From contig CM074130.1 of the NCBI GenBank assembly GCA_037178625.1, positions 4,699,069 to 4,763,068 of the forward strand: 64,000 nt of DNA. The letters are read 5' to 3'. Below the pieces are notes generated by a model, which saw nothing but the letters and a program-made list of their open reading frames with translations, had not been told where the DNA came from and searched no databases. Below, in pieces: positions 22,589 to 32,200 of the stretch (its first letter is position 1; each line of letters begins with the position of its first letter). The translations under genes were made by a program, and so were the position numbers. The DNA is from Skeletonema tropicum. Taxonomy: Eukaryota; Bacillariophyta; Thalassiosirophyceae; Thalassiosirales; Thalassiosiraceae.

Positions 22589-23724
22589 ATTAGAAAAATA
22601 TTGAGACACCTACCTGACTTCGAAAAGTTCCGTCACCCCACGCAAAAATCACACACAATGGCACAAACTTCAAAAAAATCCTCAACCATAGACACTATAC
22701 AGCGGAGAACATCTCCTACCATTACACCAGTACATGGCAAACCCTCCGCGTTTTTTTACAGTAGCTTCATCATATACCACCCGACCCCTGCGCAGAAAAC
22801 GCGGAGCATTGGTTACGATGTATTCCTTCAATAAAAAGTTTCGTGCGCGAAGTTTCCTAATGAAACATTGCCGTTCATGTCGGAGGGAGAGTCATGCCGG
22901 TGCTTAACCCATGGAGACATAAAGCATGATCCTTGTAGCCCACCAATCGAGTGTATATATCCATAGGGAGGCGTGGGTGTCTTAGTGTACCGATGTTTCG
23001 GCCGGTAACACCATCCTCAACGTCGTAACTCGATGTCCATCAATGGTTCATTTTTGTCTTTGGCCCTACTGCAATAAGGAGTGACAATAACACCAATGAA
23101 GGCAACCAACACTCTCCATCGACTCTAATATGGTGATAGACGATTAATTGACCCTTGGAGTGGAATGGAAGCTCTTATGACATCATTTTGATGATACAAA
23201 AAATGTACATGTTTTTCGTCTCTGTCGAACGCAACAACTAACCGAAAGCTAATGGAAACGGGATGCATATCGATCAAACAAGCATCAGCTTATTATTATT
23301 ATGATAGTAAACATCCTTGGGAGCGATAATAACAATGAGTTCTGAGGAAATACTTGTTTGTTCAGTAAAACTCATTGCATATTTAGCCTACATCAAAACC
23401 AACATACATAACACTGTCTCCCATGAGTTATAATCACTGTAAAGCATCATCCACTTGTCGAAGTATTCGAATATACGCATACGATCAATTGGTATATAAA
23501 TTACCACTCATTTGATGTTATCGGTCCTTCACGATGTTGATTTCAGCATTGCGTTTAAGGAGCAAATAATAGATTCTGTCTAACTTGTGAAATGTGGTTG
23601 ATTATCGATTAGATAATGGGTTTGGACTACCCAAGGATAAATAGACGCCCAATGTATATATAACATTGATGTGGTGAAAGGATATCCTCTCTTTTGTAAC
23701 ATATCATTGCCGAAACGTCCATAG
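22589..23724. other. Intergenic region, no gene seen
   Basis: Short unrelated frames only. CTCCGCGTTTTTT near 22744 and AAAACGCGGAG near 22796 are inverted and could be a terminal structure of the decayed cluster. The right end is the sharp start of VTT-gene similarity. Confidence 0.4.
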
Positions 23725-24037
23725 GTGTATTGGGGGATATTCTTCATGGTCATGCAGGTGTTAGTAGCCAAGCTGACAGTAGTCTTTCTCAGTTGGCTCA
23801 TTGAACAAACTGCCTCTTTTGGTCTCGGCGCAGTGACTGCACTTTTGGTTGCAGTTGGAGTTACGATGTTTCTGTTACCACCCGTTCCAGGTGTACCAGT
23901 TTACCTGACACTTGGTATTGTGTTGCCTGCTCAAGGCCATGTGACGATGGGTTGGATCGGATCCATTGGATATTCTATCGCCATTGGTCTATTGCTGAAA
24001 TTATTTTCAAGTGCTCTACAGCAGAAAATGATTGGCG
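23725..24037 (+). pseudogene. VTT-gene fragment, 5' piece, cut by the retrotransposon
   Basis: Matches 42709-43021 of the intact VTT gene with one difference (position 24012, T for C, synonymous). The frame starts abruptly at GTGTATTGGGGG, without promoter or first exon, and stops at the retrotransposon. The matching 3' piece is at 31251-31378. Confidence 0.95.
24017..24037 (+). repeat. Target-site duplication, left copy (21 bp)
   Basis: The 21 bases starting TACAGCAGAAAATG are identical to 31230-31250 and occur once in the intact gene at 43001-43021. Confidence 0.95.
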
Positions 24038-24773
24038 CACTTTTCCGTCTGCGGTGCCGGACCTCATTTGGTACAAAAGTCAAAATCAACGTAGGAATTC
24101 AAAAATCTACACAAACTTCAACTCAAAAAATCATCAAAAAAACGACCACCATGACAACAAAGCAACATCAATACGCCGCGTAATCAACCGCCGCCAACGA
24201 TAATATTCTAACCTTCTAATAGCAAATAAGTATATCAAACGCCATCAGCCGCCGCCGCCTGTGCTCTGACATCTCAAATTTAACTAGCAGTCACTACGGA
24301 CTACTAGATCGCTTCGCCGCCCAACACCCAACGAGCTCCCGCACCTTCACAAGAAAAGCCATTTTCTCATTGGATTCAAATTATTCCGCCAATCAAATTA
24401 TACGGAACTCCGCCGCTAAAATAATCTGGTTTGGCACCTCACGAGATATTCGAGAGAGGGAAGTCATCTACTCCGAGGCTTCCAGAGAATTTAGGTCATT
24501 ATTTCTGCCTCCAACGCGAACCTACAATTCAAATTCAAATCATTGCACGTTCGCCTCATCGCTGGAAAGTTTCTGCTGTCCTACCATAGACATTCCTGAA
24601 TCTTCTTCTGCCACCATCGTGACCAAACTTTCTATCAACATCAAATACATTGATTGGTCAATACCTACCTGGAACATCCATCTTCTATACCTGGTGAGAT
24701 CTTCCCTACAATAATTCCAATTCATCTTACTTGAATTGATCATCAACTTCATGTCGTCTAATAAGCGATAAGA

Positions 24774-24929
24774 ATGATTGATCTACTTGATTTTTATGAA
24801 GATATGGGCTACCAACCCGCTATTGATGTCACGTCGCCAGACTCAACAAACTTCAGCCAAGATCTGCTCTCCAAAGATAATGAGTGGAGAGAGATGCCTG
24901 GAGTGGAGGAGGCGGCGAATATGGTATAG
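24774..24929 (+). CDS. Short upstream ORF of the retrotransposon, overlapping the main ORF
   Basis: 51 codons from the ATG at 24774 (MIDLLDFYEDMGYQPAID) to the TAG at 24927. It is the only ATG frame leading into the main ORF, which lies in the -1 frame and overlaps it by 46 bases. It could be an ORF1 remnant, or the true start of a fused product if ribosomes shift -1 within 24884-24926. It resembles no known ORF1 protein. Confidence 0.4.
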   Translation: MIDLLDFYEDMGYQPAIDVTSPDSTNFSQDLLSKDNEWREMPGVEEAANMV

Positions 24930-27900
24930 TCGGCACCAGCTATTCCAGCAGTCATCCTGCTGCTGGAACACAGCGAAATAATAGGGGTGGGGAAAACAGA
25001 CGGGTCGACGTAGAGAGAAGAAGAACACGCAATCAACGTCGAGCCCAAGCTTTTAGGACAAGAGAAGAAACACAACGTCGTATTAAGCTGATTGACAAAT
25101 TTGGGAACATTAAACATATCATTAGGAATGGGAAGATGGCAGCAGGAAATATTGAGACAATCATGACTGCAATTGATCGAAGGGCGAGGAGGGTTGTGGA
25201 TGCAGAGACGCTTCGGGCGTTGCAAAGGGAAACATTGATAGAAGAGGCGATAGATGAAACTGGCACTGTTGGGGAGTTGCCCTCTGCCGCTGAGAAGAGG
25301 TTTCTAGAGGAACATTTTACTCGACAAGAGTTAGAGGAGGTGAGGACGGTCGATGACGATCTCATGAGGGTCCACGGTAGAGCTCCCCAGGCAAAACGGG
25401 AGGGGGTTGTCCGACTACTCTACGAAAACATCAATGGGTTGAATAATCGCATGAGTGGAAATATCAAATTGGATAGAGGTAGAGAAATGTTGGATGAATT
25501 GGAGGTCGACATTGCAGCCTTTAATGAGATCAAAATCAACTTCAACCACAAGAAGAATGTCAATGGTTTGGCTCAGCTATTTAACGGAGGAGAAGCCGAA
25601 GTGAAGGTGGTCCATGGCTGTAATACTCATGAGGGTGCTATCTCTAGAGTTCAGGAAGGAGGGACTGGAATTCTCACGTTTGGCCAACTGGCTGAACAGT
25701 TCGACCATATGAATAGCGGACAAGACGTCACTGGTCTGGGAAGATTCTCGTTCTCGAGGTACATCGGAGAGAATGGTATTTCAACTTGGGTTGTCTGCGG
25801 ATATCAACCATGCGTTAGTAAAGGCCCCAGCACTAGTTACCAACAACAACGACGGTACTTCATTCAAAAAAAGCAGCCTGACGTTAAGCCAAGAGACAAA
25901 TTCTATGAGGACTTGATTGCTCTACTCAAGAGGTGGCGTGAGGAAGGAGACCGAATTATTGTTTGCCTAGATGCCAATGAGAATATCTACACCAAGCGGA
26001 TCGGACAAGCTCTAACAGAAGTAGATGGGTTAGCGATGAAGGAGGTGGTAGGAGACTACACTGGGAAGCAGCTTGGTGCAACTTATTTCCGCGGCTCTCA
26101 ACCTATCGATGGCGTGTGGGCGACAAGGGATATTGAAGTTTTGAATGCATGTGTAATGCCGGTGGGTTATGGAATGGGTGATCACCGATGCTTCGTGGTA
26201 GATTTCTCGTTGTCATCACTTGTGGGCCGCTCCTTGGTCCGTGTGAAAAAGTTGAAGGCGAGACGACTGAATACCAAACTCCCCAGAGTTGCGGAGAGAT
26301 ACAACCAACTGCTAGAAACGAACCTGATCAGGCATAGGGTAGATGACGATCATCGTGCCGCATACCAGGCACAAACAAAAGAAGAAGCTCGTACTGCTCT
26401 CGCGTCCTCTGAAGAGAAAAGCAAACAATACATGGCTCACGCAGAATCGAAGTGCCGCAAAATCAAGGCAGGTAGAATACCATTCTCGGCAGAATCAGTG
26501 ACTTGGATAAAGAGAGGCGAAGTCTATAGAACACTTCTCCGTTATCATGCGGGAAGGAAGGTGAACCGAGGGAATTTGAAACGAAAATGTCGGAAGCTAA
26601 AGATCCTTCGTCCATTCAACCTCTCAGTAGCAGAGATCGCTGCTAGACTCAAAGCTTGCGACAGTAAGTGTGATCATTTTAGGAAACATGGACATCACTA
26701 TAGAAAGAAACATCTGAATCGTCGGCTGGAGTTTGCTAAAAAGAAGGGTGATGAGACTGCAGAGAAGCGTATACTTGCCATCATTAAAGGAGAGAGAGAT
26801 AGACGTTTCTGGAGGAAGTTGAATTACAATCTCGGTAAACGGTTTAGCGGTAGCATTCGAACAGTGCAGGTGGAAACTGATGGTGGTAACGTGGTAGAAT
26901 ATGACACAAAAGATTCAGTGGAAAAAGCCATTTTGGAAAACATTCATGGTGAGGGCAAACGATTCTATCAGGCGGAAGAAGCACCTATCTGCAAAGGGCG
27001 TCTTCGAGGTCAATTTGGATACAACGCCGACACAGTTGCTGCCAGGGCAGTGCTGGATGGCACTTATGAATTCTCAGACGATTATCATGAGGCAACGGAA
27101 CAGTTATTTGAGCAGATTGCAAAGATTCGATCTCTTGTTCCGATGGACTCCGTCGAGACCTTGATTGATGAGGTGACTTGGGCTAAGAGCTGGAGACGGT
27201 CGAAGGAGGCAACATCATCGTCTATTTCTGGCTTCCATTTTGGCCATTACATTGCTGGCGCAGAGTCGGAGTATATCTCCAACTATCACGCAGTTAAAAT
27301 ATCTCTTGCTCTCATGAGGGGTATCAGTTTGTCAAGGTGGCAACGCGGTTTGGCCTGCATGCTCGAGAAGAAAGCAGGCAGTCGACTAGTCACCAAATTG
27401 CGCAGCATCCTATTGTTGGAGGCTGACTTGAACAAAGCAAACAAGATCATATACGGTGATAGGATGATGAATAATATTCGCAAATACCAACTCATGCCAG
27501 AAGAGATATTCAGTGAGAAAAATAGGACGGCAGATGATGGGGCCTTGGCAAAAATACTATTCTTTGATATAGGACGGCAACTTCGTACTCCGGCTGCTAT
27601 TGCTTCGGTTGATGCAAGCAACTGCTATGACAGAATAGCACATGCCATTGCTTCTTTGGTGTTTCAAGCCTTTGGAGTTGAGCAGTCGGCAACAGAGTCT
27701 ATGCTTACTACAATCCAGGAGATGCGGTACTTCTTGAGAACTGCGTATGGGGACTCAACACGGTGCGCAAACAGCACTGTCGAAGTTAAGTATCAAGGTC
27801 TGTGTCAAGGAAACGGTGCTGCACCTGCCGGGTGGGCAGCAATTAGTATCACCATCTTGATGGCTCACAAAGCCGATGGACATGGAGCGACCTTCGTTTG

Positions 27901-30900
27901 CCCTTTCACACCATCCAAACAAATTGACTTGGCGGCTATTCTCTTTGTCGATGATACGGATATCATTCATATCAATATGAAGAAGAGGGAGACAATAAAT
28001 GAGGTTCATGCAGCTCTGACAGCAAGCGTCCGCAGTTGGAATAATCTTTTGATGGCAACAGGGGGCACCCTACATCCTGATAAGTGCTTCTATTATTTGA
28101 TGTCTTACTATTACGACGAGAGGAAGCAGTGTTGGCTGTATGAAGATCACACCAAGGATTGCTATTACGACATTGAATTGTCTCTTCCGGATGGGACCCC
28201 ATTTTTGATGAAGCATCACTCTGTGGAGCATCCGGAGACTATGCTAGGTGTGGCAACAAGCCCGTCTGGTTCGTGCCGCAGCAAGTGCAATTGTTCTGAG
28301 GAGTGCAAAGGTCCTCTGGACGTTTTAATCGAGAAAGCATCTGATTGTGCGCAAAAAGTTCTAGGGAGTAGATTGAATCGGCGTCAATTCTGGACATGGC
28401 TATCAGCTTGTTTTTGGCCCAAAGTTTCATACGGTCTGTGCTGCCAGACGGCCCCCATCAAAGATCTTCAGACATGTCTGCAAAAGACGTATTATCAGTT
28501 GATGCCTGTGGGTGGTATGATACGAACGGCACCTAAGGAAATTCGTGATCTAGACATTGGCTTCTACGGCGGTGGATTCCCGAATGTGCCGATAGAATGC
28601 GGCATTCAGCAATTGAACAAACTGATGATGCACTATGGATGCCCGTCTAGTAATGGAATTACAGCTCAGGTCTCGGTAGACCTCTTCATTATTGAACTCG
28701 GTCGAGCGCATCAGCCCTTTGATGAATCATTTCAACAATATCACTCTTGGGTTACTCCCAGCTGGGTGAAATCGATCTGGGAAAAAGTAGATACCTTCGG
28801 GTATAAGGTGGTATTGAATAATATCGACAACCCCTTCCCAAGAGTGGGTGACAAGTGGCTCATGTGTGTATTTGAAGATCTCCAGTACTCTCCAAATGAA
28901 CTACGGCAATTGAACAGAGTCCGCCTGCACCAACAAGTTCTGTTTTTATCGGATATACTGTGTGTGAGGGGTTCGAAGATTGATCCACGGTACAAGAAGA
29001 GGCTGCGGCGGGAGGATGAAAAGTGGTCTAAGCTTGACTTCCCCGCTGAGGAACCATCGTCAAAAGATTTTAAGGTGTGGAAGTCGGCACTCTCTCAATT
29101 AGCACCAGGAGGTTTACTTAGCGTCCGGTTGGGAAATTGGGTGCACATCGGCCACAAACTTCAGCCGTGGCGGTACTGTGCCGCATCGAATAGACTGCTC
29201 CGCTGTATGGGTAATGACCTTATGGAAGTATACCCTCCGCATGAAAATAACCCTCGGAGATATGTGAAAGATGGCAGTGATCATGCCCAGGTTCAGTACA
29301 ATGTTGCGTGTACGATAGAAGAGGTAGATACTGCGGTATATCGTCTGGTAAGTCATGCACCAATCCCAGGTCAGTCTCTACCCCCTAGCACTTTGTGGGA
29401 AGTCCTCGACCAGTGGGGTAGCATGTGGATGTGGGAAGATCTTGAACTGACGGGGAGCTATGAGTTCCTCGTGGCGGCTATTATAGATGGTTCACTAATA
29501 TGTGTGGCGGACGGATCCTTTATCAAGGAGATGTACCCAGATATCTGCTCAGCTGCATTCATTATGGAGTGTTCCAAGGGGAGAGGCCGACTCGTTGGTA
29601 AATTCTCTGAGAAGACACTCGCCGCTTGTGCATATCGTGGGGAGCTTTTGGGATTACTCGCTATTCATCTCATCCTATTAGCTGTGAACAAACTGAAACC
29701 ATCGCTGTCTGGTTCTGCCCAGATCTATTCTGACTGCTTGGGGGCACTCAATAATGTGGAAAACCTGCCTCCGCATCGTATCCCGTCGAGTTGCCGGCAT
29801 TCAGATATACTCAAAAATATCATGATCCATTGCAGGTCTCTAACCTTCAGCACAGTATTTTCTCATGTCTCGGCCCATAAACTCGATCATTTGGTATGGG
29901 AGGAGCTGTCTAGGCCTGAACAGTTGAATGAACAGTGTGACTCTGGCGCAAAACTAGCGATTTACGACGTTGATCCGAACGCAGGAATGGCGGCGCAACC
30001 TTTGCCACTTGAGCCAATCTGCGTCTATGTGGATAAGGGTAAGGAGAAGATGACTTCAGATACTGGTGAAAGAGTCCGCTTTCATGGCCACCTAGCGTTG
30101 GCCAGGGAGATCTTCGCTAAGAGACAGATCCTGCTTCCATCCGCGTTCGTCCAAGTAGATTGGGTCAACGTGAACAAGGCTTTACACGAGGTCCCGCGGC
30201 TTTTCCAACTATGGGCATGCAAGCAAGTTCACGACATAGCCGGCACCAACTTGCGGTTACACAGATGTGATCCTAATCACTCTCCTTTGTGTCCTTCTTG
30301 TCTGGATGCACAGGAGTCATGCGCTCACGTCTTAATGTGTGAAGAAGAGGATAGGGTAAAATGTTTTCAGATGTCAGCGGATAATTTACAGTCCTGGTTA
30401 CAGTCGGTGGGGACATGTGAAGTGCTGGAAAAGTATATCATGAGTTTCGTGAGGGCTCGGAATGGCAAAAGCTTTATGGACTGCATTGCTAGCGATCATG
30501 ACCCGATACTGCGGAAGTTGGCACGTTCACAAGATAAGATTGGATGGCGGCGGTTTATGGAAGGAATGATATCCAAGGAGTTCTGTGCGATTCAAGAGAC
30601 ACATCGTCGTCTGGAGGGCAGCTATCTTTCGGGCGCAAAATGGGCACAGAGCTTCTCAATCAAGCTGATGGAGATGACCCATGGACAGTGGCTGGTGAGG
30701 AATTTCTTGATTCATGATAAAATTTCGGGTATGCTTGCGTTAGAGAGGAAGGAGGAGCTACAAATAGCTATAGAGGAGCAGCAAGAGATGGGCTTAGAAG
30801 GGCTTGGAGAGGAGGATAAATATTTGATGGAAATCAATCTCGATGATCTCGAAACAACTTCTGGTGAACATCAGGCTTATTGGCTGCTTTCAGTAAAAGC

Positions 30901-30976
30901 GGCACGTGAAGCCTTCTTGATACGTCGCCAGCGGGCTCAGGCAGCACTTAGACGCGGTCAAAACAACCACGGATAG
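24884..30976 (+). CDS. Retrotransposon polyprotein: endonuclease, reverse transcriptase, RNase H
   Basis: Open for 2030 codons directly after a stop at 24881. The first codon is GTG and the first in-frame ATG comes only around residue 84 (GKMAAG), so the start is unsettled: ATG at 84, a non-ATG start, or frameshifting from 24774. Residues 1-170 are basic. An exonuclease-endonuclease-phosphatase domain follows, with YENINGLNN (about 178), FNEIK, DANEN (363) and GDH (432). The reverse transcriptase has VDASNCYD (910) and the catalytic FVDDTD (about 1021-1026). RNase H has Asp 1543, Glu 1587, Asp 1617 and a later Asp in NEQCDSGAK. A CPSC...SCAHVLMC Cys/His motif lies near 1803-1820. All catalytic residues I could check are present, so the enzyme looks active. 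Its job is target-primed reverse transcription of its own RNA. Confidence 0.93.
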   Translation: MERDAWSGGGGEYGIVGTSYSSSHPAAGTQRNNRGGENRRVDVERRRTRNQRRAQAFRTREETQRRIKLIDKFGNIKHIIRNGKMAAGNIETIMTAIDRRARRVVDAETLRALQRETLIEEAIDETGTVGELPSAAEKRFLEEHFTRQELEEVRTVDDDLMRVHGRAPQAKREGVVRLLYENINGLNNRMSGNIKLDRGREMLDELEVDIAAFNEIKINFNHKKNVNGLAQLFNGGEAEVKVVHGCNTHEGAISRVQEGGTGILTFGQLAEQFDHMNSGQDVTGLGRFSFSRYIGENGISTWVVCGYQPCVSKGPSTSYQQQRRYFIQKKQPDVKPRDKFYEDLIALLKRWREEGDRIIVCLDANENIYTKRIGQALTEVDGLAMKEVVGDYTGKQLGATYFRGSQPIDGVWATRDIEVLNACVMPVGYGMGDHRCFVVDFSLSSLVGRSLVRVKKLKARRLNTKLPRVAERYNQLLETNLIRHRVDDDHRAAYQAQTKEEARTALASSEEKSKQYMAHAESKCRKIKAGRIPFSAESVTWIKRGEVYRTLLRYHAGRKVNRGNLKRKCRKLKILRPFNLSVAEIAARLKACDSKCDHFRKHGHHYRKKHLNRRLEFAKKKGDETAEKRILAIIKGERDRRFWRKLNYNLGKRFSGSIRTVQVETDGGNVVEYDTKDSVEKAILENIHGEGKRFYQAEEAPICKGRLRGQFGYNADTVAARAVLDGTYEFSDDYHEATEQLFEQIAKIRSLVPMDSVETLIDEVTWAKSWRRSKEATSSSISGFHFGHYIAGAESEYISNYHAVKISLALMRGISLSRWQRGLACMLEKKAGSRLVTKLRSILLLEADLNKANKIIYGDRMMNNIRKYQLMPEEIFSEKNRTADDGALAKILFFDIGRQLRTPAAIASVDASNCYDRIAHAIASLVFQAFGVEQSATESMLTTIQEMRYFLRTAYGDSTRCANSTVEVKYQGLCQGNGAAPAGWAAISITILMAHKADGHGATFVCPFTPSKQIDLAAILFVDDTDIIHINMKKRETINEVHAALTASVRSWNNLLMATGGTLHPDKCFYYLMSYYYDERKQCWLYEDHTKDCYYDIELSLPDGTPFLMKHHSVEHPETMLGVATSPSGSCRSKCNCSEECKGPLDVLIEKASDCAQKVLGSRLNRRQFWTWLSACFWPKVSYGLCCQTAPIKDLQTCLQKTYYQLMPVGGMIRTAPKEIRDLDIGFYGGGFPNVPIECGIQQLNKLMMHYGCPSSNGITAQVSVDLFIIELGRAHQPFDESFQQYHSWVTPSWVKSIWEKVDTFGYKVVLNNIDNPFPRVGDKWLMCVFEDLQYSPNELRQLNRVRLHQQVLFLSDILCVRGSKIDPRYKKRLRREDEKWSKLDFPAEEPSSKDFKVWKSALSQLAPGGLLSVRLGNWVHIGHKLQPWRYCAASNRLLRCMGNDLMEVYPPHENNPRRYVKDGSDHAQVQYNVACTIEEVDTAVYRLVSHAPIPGQSLPPSTLWEVLDQWGSMWMWEDLELTGSYEFLVAAIIDGSLICVADGSFIKEMYPDICSAAFIMECSKGRGRLVGKFSEKTLAACAYRGELLGLLAIHLILLAVNKLKPSLSGSAQIYSDCLGALNNVENLPPHRIPSSCRHSDILKNIMIHCRSLTFSTVFSHVSAHKLDHLVWEELSRPEQLNEQCDSGAKLAIYDVDPNAGMAAQPLPLEPICVYVDKGKEKMTSDTGERVRFHGHLALAREIFAKRQILLPSAFVQVDWVNVNKALHEVPRLFQLWACKQVHDIAGTNLRLHRCDPNHSPLCPSCLDAQESCAHVLMCEEEDRVKCFQMSADNLQSWLQSVGTCEVLEKYIMSFVRARNGKSFMDCIASDHDPILRKLARSQDKIGWRRFMEGMISKEFCAIQETHRRLEGSYLSGAKWAQSFSIKLMEMTHGQWLVRNFLIHDKISGMLALERKEELQIAIEEQQEMGLEGLGEEDKYLMEINLDDLETTSGEHQAYWLLSVKAAREAFLIRRQRAQAALRRGQNNHG

Positions 30977-31229
30977 AGATGGGTATATGCTTATACTCTC
31001 GTGCAAATACTTGTATTTGTATATCTGGCCTGTATACAGGCTTATTGACATACACGTCAATATATCCCGGGCTTTTAAACGAGCTGTGGTAGGAGAGACA
31101 ACCCTCTCCCGTGGTTCCGACTGCGACGCTGTTTGGTTCTGCCCTCGGCGTATGAAGACTCCAATTGTTGGTTCAATGATGTCTAGGTAGCGATAATGCA
31201 ACATTTACCTAATTTCCTAAGTGATATGA

Positions 31230-31250
31230 TACAGCAGAAAATGATTGGCG
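31230..31250 (+). repeat. Target-site duplication, right copy (21 bp)
   Basis: Identical to 24017-24037. It resumes the VTT-gene sequence at the base where the left copy stops. Confidence 0.95.
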
Positions 31251-31378
31251 AAAATCTTTCAAAATACATCCGTGTGAGACAGTTTGTTGGTGTAAATTCC
31301 ACGTTGATGAAAGCCATGAGGCTTGTGCTGAGCCAAGACGGTCTATCTGTACCGAAAGTAGCAATATTGATTGGGTGA
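31251..31378 (+). pseudogene. VTT-gene fragment, 3' piece
   Basis: Matches 43022-43149 of the intact gene with three differences, all synonymous transitions. It ends four bases into the intron of the parent gene (GTGA), where the inverted repeat at 31378 starts. Exon 2 is absent, so this is a truncated genomic copy and not a spliced retrocopy. Confidence 0.93.
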
Positions 31379-31618
31379 TGATCAGCAAAAGTACATCAAG
31401 GAGCAGGCACTACTCATGCTTCTGGCTGGTAGTACGCACGCTTTGAGTGCTTCCGGGCTGTTTGGCCCTAAACGCTAGCGACTTGTGGAACGCTTCTATT
31501 CGACACGCAATCTGTGCGTGCGCTCGGTCGCGCATCTGTCGCGAAGTGCCACTGGATAAACACTTTCCGAGGTTGGGAACCGAACCTGCGAGCTCGTTGA
31601 TGTACTTTTGCTGATCAT
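31378..31618. repeat. 22-bp inverted repeat around a 197-bp spacer
   Basis: 31378-31399 and 31597-31618 are perfect inverted copies (core CAGCAAAAGTACATC). The left arm abuts the end of the VTT fragment. The right arm lies inside the tRNA-like segment. The spacer is GC-rich with CGCG-containing short palindromes near 31510-31545. Confidence 0.9.
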
Positions 31619-31650
31619 ATGCGAAAGTCGTACCACTGAGCCACTAGACG
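31562..31650 (-). other. tRNA-like segment with A-box and B-box-like sequences (degenerate tRNA or SINE head)
   Basis: On the minus strand TGGCTCAGTGGTA (near 31632-31644) fits a Pol III A box, and GGTTCGGTTCC (near 31575-31585) fits a B box except for one base. Between them lies one arm of the 22-bp inverted repeat where the anticodon region should be. I could not fold a normal acceptor or T arm, so a working tRNA is unlikely. A tRNA-derived SINE head running into 31379 is a reasonable alternative. Confidence 0.35.
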
Positions 31651-31651
31651 A

Positions 31652-32200
31652 ATGAACATGGATAGTGTAAAAGTCACAGTTGATGTAACGTGTTACCCTG
31701 TAAATGGAGATAAGTTTACAACATTACATGGGCAGAAAGGTGTTGTAACAATCTTCAAAGATGAGGATATGCCAGTTGTAAACGGTATGAGAGCAGAGAT
31801 AGTTATTGGAACTAGTTCTATAATAAAGAGAGGTACCACTAGTCAGTTACTAGAGGCTGCGTACTGTCATTATGCAGTTAATAGAATGGCATCTGATTGT
31901 CTTGTGTCTTTAGATCGTGTCGTTGCTCATTACATTGACTCTAGGAGATCTCGCTCGTCTGTAACTGACATATTGAAGCTATATGATGGTGCTGTAACAA
32001 TACAGGGTCGTACTATACGAAGAAAGGAATATAAAGTAAGGAGTAACATACACATGACATCGAATGTTACTGCTAACTATGGTATAATACGTGTAATGCA
32101 ATCGTGCTTTCTGTCGTCTTTCAAGATGTCTACAACTGCAGACGTAGCACCCTCCACAAGGAGAATAGCTAATAGACAGTCATCGACCGGAGGATCATAG
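31652..32200 (+). pseudogene. Fragment of RNA polymerase second-largest subunit (RPB2-like), probably viral
   Basis: The frame from ATG 31652 contains GDKFTTLHGQKG followed by EDMP and, after about 25 residues, TSQLLEAA. This is the highly conserved hybrid-binding part of RPB2/beta subunits (GDKF...HGQKG...EDMPF...GQLLE). About 150 residues fit the C-terminal third of the protein; the last 30 or so (after about 32110) overlap antisense polymerase-B sequence and do not look like RPB2. The rest of a subunit that normally exceeds 1000 residues is absent. Divergence of flanking residues from the usual host pattern, and the polymerase-B neighbour, point to a large DNA virus of algae (nucleocytovirus or mirusvirus type), not the host gene. 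Confidence 0.75.

Larger units (their letters stand above)
24038..31229 (+). mobile_element. Non-LTR (LINE-type) retrotransposon, full-length or nearly so
   Basis: 7192 bp lying exactly between two identical 21-bp target copies. The parent sequence in the intact VTT gene has no insert, so both ends are defined. It holds an 0.85-kb 5' leader, a short ORF (24774-24929), and a 2030-codon ORF with an AP-type endonuclease, reverse transcriptase, RNase H and a C-terminal Cys/His motif, followed by a 253-bp 3' tail. No poly(A) is present at the 3' end, which reads AATTTCCTAAGTGATATGA. The intact main ORF and perfect duplication mean that insertion was recent. The exact clade (I-like or another RNase H-bearing group) cannot be fixed by eye. 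Confidence 0.95.
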
